DNA of 64,000 nt. Origin: Bradyrhizobium sp. 1(2017). GTDB taxonomy: Bacteria; Pseudomonadota; Alphaproteobacteria; Rhizobiales; Xanthobacteraceae. The stretch spans positions 3,926,001-3,990,000 of the forward strand of contig NZ_CP050022.2 in assembly GCF_011602485.2 (NCBI RefSeq), written 5' to 3'. Each line of letters begins with the position of its first letter. Within the stretch, counting starts at the first letter, position 1. Shown piece after piece: positions 26,906 through 36,512 of this stretch. The position numbers and the translations under genes were made by a program. The notes beneath the pieces were generated by a model, which made no database searches, was not told where the DNA came from, and saw only the letters and a program-made list of their open reading frames with translations.

Positions 26906-27295
26906 TTCAAAATCCCCAACCTTGGTCTGTCGTCGTGGGCGCGAGCGCGCTGAAGTACGTGTCATCTGATGTCCGGACTATAGATGGTTCTCGCCGAAAT
27001 GCTGTTGCAGGGCAGGCACAGTCGCCGGAAAACGCCCGGTCGCAGCGGTCCGGGTCGCTATTGCCGAAATCGAGAATAGTGACGAATTATCAATGTGTTA
27101 TGCCGTTCACTGCAGGTTGGTTTTTGGTAACCTCTCGTTAGCAAATGCGGCATTGTCCGAAATGGAGGCGCCCCTGCCTTAGCTTTCGCCCCCGTGAGTC
27201 GCTGGCCGAGTCGCTGCGAGCGCGGAGAATCGATCAGCGTCCCCCGGAGCGCGGGCCGTCGGAGAATCATCGGCAAGAGCTTTGTGGTCCTCAAA
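26906..27295. other. Porin upstream region
   Basis: 390 bases without a supported gene. Part of it must hold the promoter and 5' untranslated region of the - strand porin. Short open frames on both strands lack starts or families. No clear operator palindrome was seen. Confidence 0.4.
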
Positions 27296-27330
27296 AACGA
27301 AAGAGCCCCGGCGGTCGGGCCGGGGCTCTT
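27296..27330 (-). terminator. Intrinsic terminator of parE
   Basis: On the - strand AAGAGCCCCGGC (27330-27319) pairs over 12 bp with GCCGGGGCTCTT (27312-27301) around a 6-base loop, followed by TCGTTTTTG. It lies 48 bases after the parE stop. Confidence 0.9.
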
Positions 27331-27377
27331 GATGGGACGCGGCAGCGCCCGAGGCTGGAAGCGGAAGGCCAGGCGGC

Positions 27378-29426
27378 TCAGACGTCCAGCAGCTCCTCGC
27401 TGGCAAATTCGGCCTTGTCCGAGATGAAGGTGAACCGAGCCTCGGCCTTGGTGCCCATCAACCGCTCCACCGAATCCGCCGTCGTGTCGCGGTCGTCGGC
27501 GAGCAACACCACCTTGAGCAGCGTTCGCCTGCTCGGGTCCATTGTGGTTTCCTTGAGCTGCGCCGGCATCATCTCGCCGAGGCCTTTGAAGCGGTTCACC
27601 TCGACCTTGGCGTTGGCGTTGAACTCGCTCTTGAGCAGCGCCTCCTTGTGGGCGTCGTCGCGGGCGTAGACCGACTTCGAGCCATGCGTCAGCTTGTAGA
27701 GCGGTGGCACAGCGAGGAAGAGGTGGCCCTCGTCGATCAGCCGCGGCATCTGCCGGTAGAAGAAGGTGATCAGGAGTGAGGCGATGTGGGCGCCGTCGAC
27801 GTCCGCGTCGGTCATGATGATGATGCGCTGATAGCGCAGATCCTCTTCGCGGTAATGCGCGAGCTGGCCGCAGCCGATCGCCTGCACGAGATCGGAGAGC
27901 TGGGCATTGGCCGTCAGCTTGTCCTTGCCGGCGGAGGCCACGTTGAGGATCTTGCCGCGCAGCGGCAGCACCGCCTGGGTTTTGCGGTCGCGCGCCTGCT
28001 TGGCGCTGCCGCCGGCCGAGTCGCCCTCGACGATGAAGAGCTCGGAGCCTTCGGTGCCCGCGTCGGTGCAGTCGGCGAGCTTGCCGGGCAGGCGCAGCTT
28101 CTTGCCGGCCGTCTTGCGCGCCGTCTCTTTTTCCTGGCGGCGGCGCAGCCGCTCCTCGGCGCGATCGATCACGAAGTCGAGCAGCCTGTTGGCCTGGTTC
28201 GGATTACCCGACAGCCAATGGTCGAACGGATCCTTCATCGCCTGCTCGACGATGCGCTGCGCTTCGGCGGTGGCGAGACGATCCTTGGTCTGGCCCTGGA
28301 ATTCAGGCTCGCGCACGAACACCGAGAGCATCACGGCCGCACCCACCATCACGTCTTCCGACGTGATGGACGAGGCGCGCTTGCCCTGGCCGACGCGTTC
28401 GGCGTGGTCCTTCAGACCGCGCAGCAGCGCGCTCCGCAGGCCGGATTCGTGCGTGCCGCCGTCGGGCGTGGGCACGGTGTTGGTGTAGGACGAGAGGAAG
28501 CCGTCCGCATCCGCGGTCCAGGCCACCGCCCATTCGCAGGCGCCGTGCGCGCCGTTGCGCCCCGATTTGCCCGAGAAGATGTCGGGATGCACCAGCGTGT
28601 CGGCGTGGATGGCCGCGGCGAGATAATCCTTGAGACCGCCGGGGAAGTGGAACGTCGCCTCCGCGGGCACGTCCTCGACGCCCTTGAGCAGCTCGGGCGC
28701 GCAATTCCAGCGGATCTCGACGCCGCCGAACAGGTAGGCCTTCGACCGCGTCATCTTGAACAGGCGCTGCGGCTTGAACGCGGCCTTGGCGCCGAAGATG
28801 TCGGTGTCGGGCTTGAAGCGCACCCGCGTGCCGCGGCGGTTGTTGACCTTGCCGAGATCTTCGAGCTTGCCCTTGGGATGGCCGCGCTCGAACGTCATGC
28901 GATGCAGCTTCTGGCCGCGCGCGACCTCGACCTCGAGACGCGAGGAGAGGGCGTTCACCACGGAGATGCCGACGCCGTGCAGACCGCCCGAGGTTTCGTA
29001 GACCTTGGAGTCGAACTTGCCGCCCGAATGCAGCGTGCACATGATGACTTCGAGCGCCGACTTCTTCGGGAATTTCGGATGCGGATCGATCGGGATGCCG
29101 CGGCCGTTGTCGGTCACGGTCAGGAACCCGTCCGCGCTCAACTCCACACCGATGAACGTCGCGTGCCCCGCCAGCGCCTCGTCCATGGAGTTGTCGATGA
29201 CTTCGGCGAAGAGGTGATGCAGCGCCTTCTCATCGGTGCCGCCGATATACATGCCGGGCCGGCGCCGCACCGGTTCCAGGCCTTCGAGCACCTCGATGTC
29301 GGCGGCCGTGTAGTCGGCTTCTCCGCCGCTTCCGCGCGAGGCTGACTTGGCGGCGGGCGCGGGGGACTTTTGCTCGTCGGCGCCGAACAGGTCGTTTTTC
29401 GCTTTGGTTTTCAACTGCTTGGACAT
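27378..29426 (-). CDS. parE: DNA topoisomerase IV subunit B
   Basis: 682 residues, usual for alphaproteobacterial ParE. The GHKL ATPase site is seen as [27 protein letters not shown] and [14 protein letters not shown]. The TOPRIM domain has [27 protein letters not shown] and [10 protein letters not shown]. An N-terminal extension of about 40 residues ([19 protein letters not shown]) precedes [19 protein letters not shown]. With ParC it decatenates daughter chromosomes. ParE rather than GyrB is chosen because it is short and lacks the large GyrB insert. It has its own terminator. Confidence 0.95.
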   Translation of the reverse strand: MSKQLKTKAKNDLFGADEQKSPAPAAKSASRGSGGEADYTAADIEVLEGLEPVRRRPGMYIGGTDEKALHHLFAEVIDNSMDEALAGHATFIGVELSADGFLTVTDNGRGIPIDPHPKFPKKSALEVIMCTLHSGGKFDSKVYETSGGLHGVGISVVNALSSRLEVEVARGQKLHRMTFERGHPKGKLEDLGKVNNRRGTRVRFKPDTDIFGAKAAFKPQRLFKMTRSKAYLFGGVEIRWNCAPELLKGVEDVPAEATFHFPGGLKDYLAAAIHADTLVHPDIFSGKSGRNGAHGACEWAVAWTADADGFLSSYTNTVPTPDGGTHESGLRSALLRGLKDHAERVGQGKRASSITSEDVMVGAAVMLSVFVREPEFQGQTKDRLATAEAQRIVEQAMKDPFDHWLSGNPNQANRLLDFVIDRAEERLRRRQEKETARKTAGKKLRLPGKLADCTDAGTEGSELFIVEGDSAGGSAKQARDRKTQAVLPLRGKILNVASAGKDKLTANAQLSDLVQAIGCGQLAHYREEDLRYQRIIIMTDADVDGAHIASLLITFFYRQMPRLIDEGHLFLAVPPLYKLTHGSKSVYARDDAHKEALLKSEFNANAKVEVNRFKGLGEMMPAQLKETTMDPSRRTLLKVVLLADDRDTTADSVERLMGTKAEARFTFISDKAEFASEELLDV

Positions 29427-29589
29427 ATATCTTGATGCGTTTTGAGGGCCGCATTTGCGGCGAATCGGTCAGGCCGACTATGCCACTTCTGGCTTGGAAA
29501 GGTTACCGCAGGGCGGGCCGGCGTGGTGGGGTTGAGAGCCAATCCCGGCGATTTTACGCCGCACTCCTGCCAATTCCCGGCAATTTGAC

Positions 29590-29632
29590 GTCCCGGCCCA
29601 CCCGGGACGGAGCTTTGTGACTTGATGTCACA
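29590..29632. promoter_or_regulatory. Hairpin and TGTGA-N7-TCACA dyad upstream of dedA-like gene
   Basis: GTCCCGG (29590-29596) with CCGGGAC (29602-29608) forms a small hairpin. TGTGA (29616-29620) and TCACA (29628-29632) form a dyad 68 bases before the DedA start. It resembles a Crp-type site but has a 7-base instead of 6-base spacer, so the assignment is weak. Confidence 0.3.
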
Positions 29633-29699
29633 CAAGCCCTTGGCTTACCAGTCCTTTTCATCGAGCAGCACCTTGAGAGGGCGGGAAGGCTAATCTGGA

Positions 29700-30230
29700 A
29701 TGGAGCAGTATGCGCACGCCCTGGCCGACTTCGTGCGCGCTCATCAGGCCTGGGCGGCTCCCATCGTGTTCGTGCTCGCCTTCGGAGAGTCGCTGGCCTT
29801 CATCTCGCTGCTGGTACCGGCCTGGGGCGCGCTGGTGGGGATCGGTGCGCTGATTGGGGCGAGCGGCATCGACTTCTTTCCGGTCTGGATCGCCGGCGGC
29901 CTCGGTGCGGCGCTGGGCGACTGGGTCTCCTACTGGTTCGGCTTCCGCTACAAGGAGAGGGTCGCCCAGATGTGGCCGCTCTCGCGCTATCCGGAACTCC
30001 TGCCCAAGGGCGAGGCCTTCGTGCGGAGCTGGGGCGTGCCCAGCATCTTCATCGGCCGTTTTTTCGGCCCCTTGCGCGCCTCGGTGCCGCTCGCGGCCGG
30101 CATCTTCGAGATGCCCTACTGGAGCTTCCAGATCGCCAATTTCGTCTCGGCGCTGATCTGGTCGGCGGCGCTGCTGCTGTTCGGCGACGTGATCGCGAGG
30201 CTGATGGAATGGATCTGGCGCCTGATCTGA
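29700..30230 (+). CDS. DedA family membrane protein
   Basis: 176 residues with four to five hydrophobic segments. FGESLAFISLLVPAWGALVG (positions about 27-46) is the DedA E-x-x-x-x-x-P/G motif. YWFGFRYKER and GRFFGPLRASVPLAAGIFEMP are the conserved F/Y-R-x-x-R-x-x-P region. DedA proteins are now viewed as lipid or phospholipid carriers (undecaprenyl-phosphate recycling) of the inner membrane. This one is slightly short for the family. Confidence 0.9.
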   Translation: MEQYAHALADFVRAHQAWAAPIVFVLAFGESLAFISLLVPAWGALVGIGALIGASGIDFFPVWIAGGLGAALGDWVSYWFGFRYKERVAQMWPLSRYPELLPKGEAFVRSWGVPSIFIGRFFGPLRASVPLAAGIFEMPYWSFQIANFVSALIWSAALLLFGDVIARLMEWIWRLI

Positions 30231-30271
30231 CCGGGCGGTGAGGCCGCCCGGTCAGGGGCGCCGGGCCCAGT

Positions 30272-31273
30272 CTAAAGCGAGGCGTTCCAGATCGACGGGA
30301 TCCAGCGGTAGCCGGAGCCATCCTTTTCCTTCTCGACGCGGACGAGGCCGGGGAAGGCGGCATGGAACGCCTGGATCGGCATCTTCTCGGCGATCGCCAT
30401 GTCGTACAGCTTGCGCCGGGTCGCCTGGGCCAGCGGCTTGTCGACATCGGACGCAATGTTCCATTCGGGATGCTTGACGAACAGGAACGCCGCGCCTGCG
30501 GTGATGTCGACTTGCACCAGCACCTTCTCCGCGCCGGATGCAACGACGAAGGAGGTGTGGCCCGGAGTGTGGCCGGGGCTCGCGAGCGCGGTGATGCCGG
30601 GCGCGACCTCCTTGCCGGAATCGTATTGCGTGACCTTGCGGCCGAGCGCGTCGAACACGCGGCGGATGTTCTTGAAGTTGTTCTCGAGGATGGGATTGCC
30701 CATCCCTTTGCTCATCTCGCCGTCGTCCATCCAGAACTTCCACTCCGTCGCCGGCACCATGATCTCGGCATTCGGGAAGGCAGGCTTGTTCTCGGCTGCC
30801 AGCAGGCCGTTGATGTGGTCGCCGTGGAAGTGGGAGATGACGACGGTGTCGACCGTTGCGCGGTCGATGCCGGCCGCCGCGAGGTTGTTCTGGAATTGGC
30901 CGACCTTGCCCTTGGTCTGCGCGAACTGGTCGGGTCCGAGACCGGTGTCGATGACGACGAGCTTCGGTCCGGTATTGACGACGACAGGGTTGAACGTGTG
31001 GGTGACCTTGTCGGTCGGTAGGTGGTGTTCGGCGAAGACCTTGTTGATGTCGTCCTTGCTGGCGCCGGCTGCGTAATTGTCGGTCAGATTGACGGTTGCA
31101 ACGCCGTCGCAGACCACCGTGACCTGGTGGGTGCCGACATTGTAGCGATAAAAGCTCGCATTCTGCTTGTCGGCCAGGGGCGCGGCGGCATGCGCGGGCG
31201 AGGTCTTGACGAAAGGCAGGAGCGCCGAGGCGGCGGCGCCGGCTAACGTTGCGCGACGGGTAATCTCGGTCAT
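30272..31273 (-). CDS. Tat-exported MBL-fold metallohydrolase
   Basis: 333 residues. The N-terminus MTEITRRATLAGAAASALLP is a twin-arginine signal ending near AHA (about residue 29). The metallo-beta-lactamase fold is shown by VIDTGLGPDQF, the zinc motif ISHFHGDHINGL, ASPGHTPGHTS and the downstream ligands. Members of this periplasmic group are often annotated as AHL-lactonase-like, but the substrate is unknown. A paralogue is at 41637-42608. The open frame runs upstream to 31531, but ATG 31273 gives the signal peptide. Confidence 0.9.
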   Translation of the reverse strand: MTEITRRATLAGAAASALLPFVKTSPAHAAAPLADKQNASFYRYNVGTHQVTVVCDGVATVNLTDNYAAGASKDDINKVFAEHHLPTDKVTHTFNPVVVNTGPKLVVIDTGLGPDQFAQTKGKVGQFQNNLAAAGIDRATVDTVVISHFHGDHINGLLAAENKPAFPNAEIMVPATEWKFWMDDGEMSKGMGNPILENNFKNIRRVFDALGRKVTQYDSGKEVAPGITALASPGHTPGHTSFVVASGAEKVLVQVDITAGAAFLFVKHPEWNIASDVDKPLAQATRRKLYDMAIAEKMPIQAFHAAFPGLVRVEKEKDGSGYRWIPSIWNASL

Positions 31274-31663
31274 GGCGTTGTCCTGGGGCTGGTTATGAAA
31301 GCTTGGACCGGCGGGGGGTGTGGCGCGTCGGTCTCTCTCTGGAACCCCCATTGCTAATCGAAATTCCGCGGCAGCCCGATGACATCTGGGCGGCATCCTG
31401 CCGTCGCGCGGTGCGGCATCCTGCCGTCGCGCCGGACCGATTTGCACTTGACGATGGAACCTGTCGGCCTTATAGCCGCGCGCCATGATCAACGCCGCGA
31501 CCATTCTGTTCGCCCGTCGCCGCCGCCGCATCTCAGCGGTTTGGGCGGTCGATCGCGTTTGAGATCATCGTCTTTGCCGCTGGATCCGATCCGCGGCATG
31601 CTCTCTCCTGTCAGTGCGATCTGATCCGGCGGCTCCCCCGAGGAGGCCCAGCAGGAGACCACG
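31274..31663. other. Divergent promoter region with a 20-bp direct repeat
   Basis: 390 bases between the MBL gene and the PaiB-like gene. A 20-base sequence (GCGGCATCC...GTCGCGC) occurs at 31390-31409 and again at 31413-31432, a tandem repeat of period 23. No gene is supported here. Confidence 0.55.
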
Positions 31664-32329
31664 ATGTATACGCCACCCTTTTTCAAGCAGGATCGCGCCG
31701 CGAGCCTGAAATTCGCCGAGGAGCGCGGCTTCGGCACCATGTGCGCCTTCGATGGCCACAAGCCAGTCGCTTCCCCGCTGCCGTTCTATCTGACCTACGC
31801 CGCTGACGGCACGCCGCAGGCCGCCTTTCATGTCGCCCGTCACAATCCGCTGCTAAGGCTTGCGGGCGGTGATGCGTCCTGGCTGCTCGCAGTCAACGGT
31901 CCCGATGCCTATGTGTCGCCGGACTGGTACGTCTCGCCCGATCAGGTGCCGACCTGGCTCTACCAGTCGGTGCATCTCAGCGGCCCGGTGCGGCTGCTGT
32001 CGGACGATGAGCTGGCGGTGCAGATCGACACGCTCAGCGACAAGTTCGAGCACTGGCTGCTGCCGAAAAAGCCGTGGACCTCGGCGAAGATGACGGCGGG
32101 CCGGCTGGCGACGATGAAGAAGGCGATCGTGGGACTGGTGATGACGGTCGAGGAGGTTGAAGGCAGCTTCAAGCTGAACCAGCACAAGTCCGACGCCGAC
32201 TATGCAGCGATCGCCAATGCCCTCGGCGGCGGCGATGCCGACGCCAAGCAGATCTCACATTTGATGCGGCAGGCAAGGCCGCAGGTTTTTGCAGACGACA
32301 CGAACATGCTCGAAGGGAGCGCACCATGA
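31664..32329 (+). CDS. FMN-binding negative transcriptional regulator, PaiB family
   Basis: 221 residues starting [20 protein letters not shown], which is the PaiB family N-terminus (MYxPxxF). The split-barrel FMN-binding fold is supported by [45 protein letters not shown] and GFxLN-like [14 protein letters not shown]. In Bacillus, PaiB affects sporulation and protease genes; in proteobacteria the role is unknown. A GCAGGAGACC ribosome site precedes ATG 31664. The stop overlaps the argC start as ATGA. Confidence 0.9.
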   Translation: MYTPPFFKQDRAASLKFAEERGFGTMCAFDGHKPVASPLPFYLTYAADGTPQAAFHVARHNPLLRLAGGDASWLLAVNGPDAYVSPDWYVSPDQVPTWLYQSVHLSGPVRLLSDDELAVQIDTLSDKFEHWLLPKKPWTSAKMTAGRLATMKKAIVGLVMTVEEVEGSFKLNQHKSDADYAAIANALGGGDADAKQISHLMRQARPQVFADDTNMLEGSAP

Positions 32330-33309
32330 GCCTCGCTGACACCACCAAAGCCCCGACCACCGGCGCGGCGAAGAAGCCCGCAACCGTCTTCGTCGACGGC
32401 GGCTCCGGCACCACCGGGCTCGGCATCAACGAGCGGCTGAAGCTGCAAGTCGATGTCGCGGTGAAGACCATTGCCGACGACAAGCGCAAGGACCCCGCGG
32501 CCAAGAAGGCGCTGATGGAGGAGGTGGATCTCGTCATCCTCTGCCTGCCCGACGATGCCGCGAAGGAAACCGTGGCGCTCGTCGACAGCATGGGCGCCGG
32601 GGGGCCGAAGGTGCTGGACGCCTCCACCGCCTACCGGGTCGCGCCCGACTGGGCCTACGGCTTCCCCGAACTGACGGCTGACCAGGCCGGCAAGATCAAG
32701 GCCGCGAAAAAGGTCTCCAACCCGGGCTGCTATCCGACCGGCGCGATCGCGCTGCTGCGGCCGATCGTCGATGCCGGTCTGCTGCCATCAGACTATCCCG
32801 TCACCGTCAACGCTGTGAGCGGCTATTCCGGCGGCGGCAAGTCGATGATCGCGAGCTTTGAAGACGGCAGCGCGCCGTCCTTCGAGCTCTACGGCCTCGG
32901 CTTCGAGCACAAGCATCTGCCGGAGATGCAGCTCTATTCGAACCTGACGCGGCGGCCGATCTTCATTCCTTCGGTCGGCAACTACCGGCAGGGCATGCTG
33001 GTGTCGGTTCCGCTCCAGCTCGATGCGCTGCCCGGCAAGCCCGGCGGCGCCGATCTCCAGGCTGCGCTGGCAAAGCGGTACGCCGGCTCGAAATACGTCA
33101 AGGTGATGCCGCTCCAGAACGAGGCGACCAAGGGCGGCCGGCTCGAGCCGGAAGCGCTGAACGAGACCAATATGCTCGAGCTCTACGTCTTCGCCAGCGA
33201 CAAATATCACCAGGCCTTGCTGGTCGCCCGGCTCGACAATCTCGGCAAGGGCGCCTCGGGTGCGGCCGTGCAGAACATGCGGCTGATGCTGGGCCTGCCG
33301 GAGGAGTAG
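32326..33309 (+). CDS. argC: N-acetyl-gamma-glutamyl-phosphate reductase
   Basis: 327 residues, the shorter type-2 ArgC. A 20-residue N-terminal extension leads to [19 protein letters not shown] (Rossmann start). The catalytic Cys is in [16 protein letters not shown], and [14 protein letters not shown] and the late [11 protein letters not shown] motif are present. It reduces N-acetylglutamyl phosphate to the semialdehyde in arginine synthesis. Translational coupling (ATGA) to the PaiB-like gene is unusual for an arginine gene. No Arg-box was recognised. Confidence 0.94.
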   Translation: MSLADTTKAPTTGAAKKPATVFVDGGSGTTGLGINERLKLQVDVAVKTIADDKRKDPAAKKALMEEVDLVILCLPDDAAKETVALVDSMGAGGPKVLDASTAYRVAPDWAYGFPELTADQAGKIKAAKKVSNPGCYPTGAIALLRPIVDAGLLPSDYPVTVNAVSGYSGGGKSMIASFEDGSAPSFELYGLGFEHKHLPEMQLYSNLTRRPIFIPSVGNYRQGMLVSVPLQLDALPGKPGGADLQAALAKRYAGSKYVKVMPLQNEATKGGRLEPEALNETNMLELYVFASDKYHQALLVARLDNLGKGASGAAVQNMRLMLGLPEE

Positions 33310-33324
33310 GCGAAACTCCATCCT

Positions 33325-33413
33325 CCGTCATTGCGAGCGAAGCGAAGCAATCCAGAACTCCCGCGGGGAGGTAGCCTCGATTGCTTCGTCGCAAGAGCTC
33401 CGCGCAATGACGG
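33325..33413. repeat. Palindromic repeat CCGTCATTGCG...CGCAATGACGG
   Basis: Perfect 11-base outer arms (33325-33335, 33403-33413). Inside, GAAGCAATC and GATTGCTTC also pair. This is an interspersed element of the TCATTGCGAGCGAAGCGAAGCAATCC kind. It lies exactly between the convergent argC and MAPEG genes and may end both transcripts. Confidence 0.8.
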
Positions 33414-33423
33414 CGGAGGGGCG

Positions 33424-33822
33424 TCAAAATACTCTGAAGATCGCCAGCGCCAGCACGGCCTGGGCGAGGAAGCCGACGGTGAAGGCGAGGGTGCGGAACA
33501 CCGGGATGCCGATCGCGTAGACGATCAGATGCGCGACCCGGGACCAGAAATACACGGCGCAGGCGAGCACGGTCCATTTGCTGGAATAGTCGATCGCGTT
33601 CAGGATCAGCACCAGCGGCGCGAAGATCACGAGGTTCTCGACCGCGTTGTCGTGCGCGAACATGAGGCGGTTGGCCCATTCGGCCTGCGGCTTGTCGTTG
33701 CGCGAGGGATTGGCCATGGCGCCGCCGAGGCCGCGCACCTGACAGCGGTTGATGATGTAGGGGACCCAGAGAATGCCGGTCAGGATCACCGTCAGTGTCA
33801 GCCAGAACAATTCGCGCGTCAT
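33424..33822 (-). CDS. MAPEG family membrane protein
   Basis: 132 residues with four hydrophobic helices, starting MTRELFWLTLTVILTGILWVP. The MAPEG pattern is in AEWANRLMFAHDNAVENLVIFAPLVL (R-x-x-x-A-H-x-N-x-x-E), seen in part as AHDNAVENL, and AVYFWSRVAHLIVYAIG. The family includes glutathione-dependent transferases of the membrane; bacterial members mostly lack a known substrate. It lies 68 bases downstream of phaC on the same strand. Confidence 0.9.
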   Translation of the reverse strand: MTRELFWLTLTVILTGILWVPYIINRCQVRGLGGAMANPSRNDKPQAEWANRLMFAHDNAVENLVIFAPLVLILNAIDYSSKWTVLACAVYFWSRVAHLIVYAIGIPVFRTLAFTVGFLAQAVLALAIFRVF

Positions 33823-33890
33823 AGTCCGGTCCCCCTCTGTCGTCGCTGCTGCGTTGAGTGCGAGTCTATACAGGAGCGCGGCAGAGTCCG

Positions 33891-35708
33891 CTATGCGCGA
33901 ACCCTGACGTAGCTGCCGGGCGCATCCTCGATCGGGGGCAGCTCGTCGCTGCCCACGCTGCGCGCCGGGACCTCTTCTGGATCGAGCTCGCCCAGCCATC
34001 TGCGCCAGTCCGGCCACCACGAGCCCTTGTGCTCCACGGCGTCCTTCATCCACTGCGCGACGTTGGCTTCCTTGATGTTGTCATTGGTCCAATACTGATA
34101 CTTGTTCGAGGCCGGCGGATTGACCACGCCGGCGATATGGCCGGAGCCGGAAAGCACGTATTTCACCGGGCCGCCGAAGAACTGCGAGCCGTACAGCACC
34201 GATTCCGCCGGCGCGATGTGGTCCTCGCGGGTGGCGAGGTTGTAGACGGGCACCTTGACCTTGGAGAGATCGAGCAGCGTATTGTCGAGCACCAACGTGC
34301 CGGTCGAGAGCCGGTTCTCCAGATAGCAGTTGCGCAGGTAATAGGAGTGGTTCGCCTGCGTCATGCGCGTCGCATCGGAATTCCAGTGCAACAGGTCGAA
34401 GGCGCTCGGCTGCTGGCCCTTCAGATAATTGCTGACGACGTAGGACCAGATCAGGTCGTTGGAGCGGAGCATGTTGAATGCCATCGCCATCTTCGAGCCT
34501 TCGAGCACGCCGGCCGCCTTCATGTCCTGCTCCAGCGCTGCGATCTGCTCCTCGTCGACGAAGACGAGGAGATCGCCGGCATGGGTGAAGTCGACCTGCG
34601 CCGCGAAGAACGTCGCGGATGCCACGCGCTGGCGGCGCTTCTCGGCGAGCCAGGCCAGCGTGGTCGCGAGCATCGTGCCGCCGACGCAATAGCCGGCGGT
34701 GTGCACCTTCATCTCGCCGGTGAGCTTCTCGATCACGTCCATCGCCGTGAGCGGGCCTTCCTTCATGTAGTCTTCCCAGCTCTTGTTGCCGAGCCGCTTG
34801 TCGGGATTGACCCATGAGATCACGAACACGGTGATGCCCTGGTCGACGCACCACTTGATGTAGGATTTCTCCGGCTTGAGATCGAGGATGTAGAACTTGT
34901 TGATCCATGGCGGCACGATCAGGAGCGGGGTGCGCAGCACCGTCTCCGTGGTCGGCGAATATTGGATCAGCTGCATCATCTCGTTCTGGTAGATCACCTT
35001 GCCGGGCGTCGTCGCCATGTTGACGCCGACGACGAGATTGTCGGGGTTGGACTGGCGGATCTTCAGCATGCCCTTGCCGGCCCCGATGTCCTCGGCCAGC
35101 ATCTTCAGCCCGCGCGCGAGGTTCTCGCCGCTGGACGCCACCGTCTCGCGCAGCACCTCCGGATTGGTCAGTACGAAGTTGGACGGCGAGAGCGCATTGG
35201 TGACCTGCTGGACGTAGAACTCGGCCTTGCGACGCGTGTGCGGATCGAGGTCGGCATCGCGCACCAGCTCCTGCGCCCATTTGGTCGTGAGCAAATAGAG
35301 CTGCATCACGAAATCGAAGAACTGGTTCGACTTCCATTCCGGATCGGCAAAGCGCTTGTCGCGCGGCGAGGGCGCAATCGCGGGCTCCACGCTCTGGCCG
35401 GCCATGCGGCGCGCCGCCGAGCCCCACAGGTCGAGATAATCCTTGGCAAGCTTGGTCTGGAGATCGGAGGAGCGAGACGTGTCCGACAGCCAGTATTGGG
35501 CGACCGAGGTGAAAGTCTTGACGACCTCGGCCAGCTCGGCCGGCGGGCGATCCTGCACCTCGCCGCTCTCGCGCGGCTTGAGATAGGCGGCGAGCGCCTT
35601 GCCGCCGCTCTCCATCGCCCGCGCGACATTCATCGCGAAGGCTTCGGCATCGAATTTCGACTCGAGCTTGCTGCCGGATTTGGGCGTGTCGGTTGGGACT
35701 GTAGTCAT
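33891..35708 (-). CDS. phaC: Class I poly(R)-hydroxyalkanoate synthase
   Basis: 605 residues. The N-terminal helical domain has WKSNQFFDFVMQLYLL. The alpha/beta hydrolase core has PPWINKFYILDLKPEKS, SWVNPD and the lipase-like box GYCVGG with catalytic Cys341. The acid and base are in TREDHIAPAES and SGSGHIAGVVNP. It polymerises 3-hydroxyacyl-CoA into PHA granules. It stands without phaA/phaB; phaZ or phaR are not adjacent. The region between phaC and the lipoprotein gene (35709-35961) shows no clear operator. Confidence 0.96.
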   Translation of the reverse strand: MTTVPTDTPKSGSKLESKFDAEAFAMNVARAMESGGKALAAYLKPRESGEVQDRPPAELAEVVKTFTSVAQYWLSDTSRSSDLQTKLAKDYLDLWGSAARRMAGQSVEPAIAPSPRDKRFADPEWKSNQFFDFVMQLYLLTTKWAQELVRDADLDPHTRRKAEFYVQQVTNALSPSNFVLTNPEVLRETVASSGENLARGLKMLAEDIGAGKGMLKIRQSNPDNLVVGVNMATTPGKVIYQNEMMQLIQYSPTTETVLRTPLLIVPPWINKFYILDLKPEKSYIKWCVDQGITVFVISWVNPDKRLGNKSWEDYMKEGPLTAMDVIEKLTGEMKVHTAGYCVGGTMLATTLAWLAEKRRQRVASATFFAAQVDFTHAGDLLVFVDEEQIAALEQDMKAAGVLEGSKMAMAFNMLRSNDLIWSYVVSNYLKGQQPSAFDLLHWNSDATRMTQANHSYYLRNCYLENRLSTGTLVLDNTLLDLSKVKVPVYNLATREDHIAPAESVLYGSQFFGGPVKYVLSGSGHIAGVVNPPASNKYQYWTNDNIKEANVAQWMKDAVEHKGSWWPDWRRWLGELDPEEVPARSVGSDELPPIEDAPGSYVRVRA

Positions 35709-35961
35709 GCTCAGAACAGTAACGATTCATTCCGTATTCGTCACCGCGAAGCTCGCATGTTTGGCGTTAAACACTCTCGAAGATGTGTTGCAGTGCGATA
35801 AATTTTTCCGGTTCCGTCACAATCGAGCCGCACCGCTCGGCTTGGTAGCGCCGGGCTATTTTGTCGCTCACGCCATTTGGGCAGCAATGGTTTGAGCTTG
35901 GGCGCGGTCTTGGGTAATGTTGCCCGGGGCCGTGCTTTGGGACGAGTAGGGGATTTCCCAA

Positions 35962-36237
35962 GTGTTGGCGTTGTGGGACCTGCAAAAAACGCTGCCGATC
36001 GGCGGCGCGCTGTTGATCGCGGCGCTCGTTCTGGGCGGCTGCTCGAGCCAGCTCGCGGACATGACACCCGCGGATGCGCAGGCGCATCCCAGGGAGCCCG
36101 GCAGCTATCTGCCGGTGCATGATCTGCCGCCGGATCGCGATCAGGCGGTCATCCCGCCGGACCAGCGCGCCAAGATCGAGGCCGAGCTCGCCGCTGCGCG
36201 CGATCGCCAGGCCGTCGCTGCCAAGGACGCCAAGTGA
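35962..36237 (+). CDS. Small lipoprotein (91 aa)
   Basis: Starts at GTG 35962, 8 bases after an AGGGGA ribosome site. The N-terminal hydrophobic segment GGALLIAALVLGGCSS contains a lipobox (LGGC), so Cys27 would be acylated. The mature part is short and polar with EPGSYLPVHDLPPDRD and a charged helix KIEAELAAARDRQAVAAK. No function is known. Divergent from phaC. Confidence 0.75.
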   Translation: MLALWDLQKTLPIGGALLIAALVLGGCSSQLADMTPADAQAHPREPGSYLPVHDLPPDRDQAVIPPDQRAKIEAELAAARDRQAVAAKDAK

Positions 36238-36512
36238 GGTTAAGTGAGCTTGACGCCAAGCTTGGGCCAGGCCCGGCGACGTGAGCCGGAGCGAGCGGGA
36301 TGGTGCAAGGTAATCGCTGGCGCCCCCGTCTTGCCGTGCTAAAAGACCTCAGTTCAGCCGAGAGTCAGGGCGAACGACTTCAGTCCTCATCGCCGAATAT
36401 TGCTCTAAGTATTTGAATTTGAGTAAGTTTCGTGGGGGAATGAGTGCCTTTCCGAACGGCCGTTCTGGCCGGTCGATTCTGTCCTGACCGGTTGCCCGGA
36501 GCCCAGAGAGCC

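Noticed and set aside
29616..29632. TGTGA...TCACA as a Crp site for the DedA gene
   Set aside because: The spacer is 7 instead of 6 bases. It is listed only as a weak dyad.
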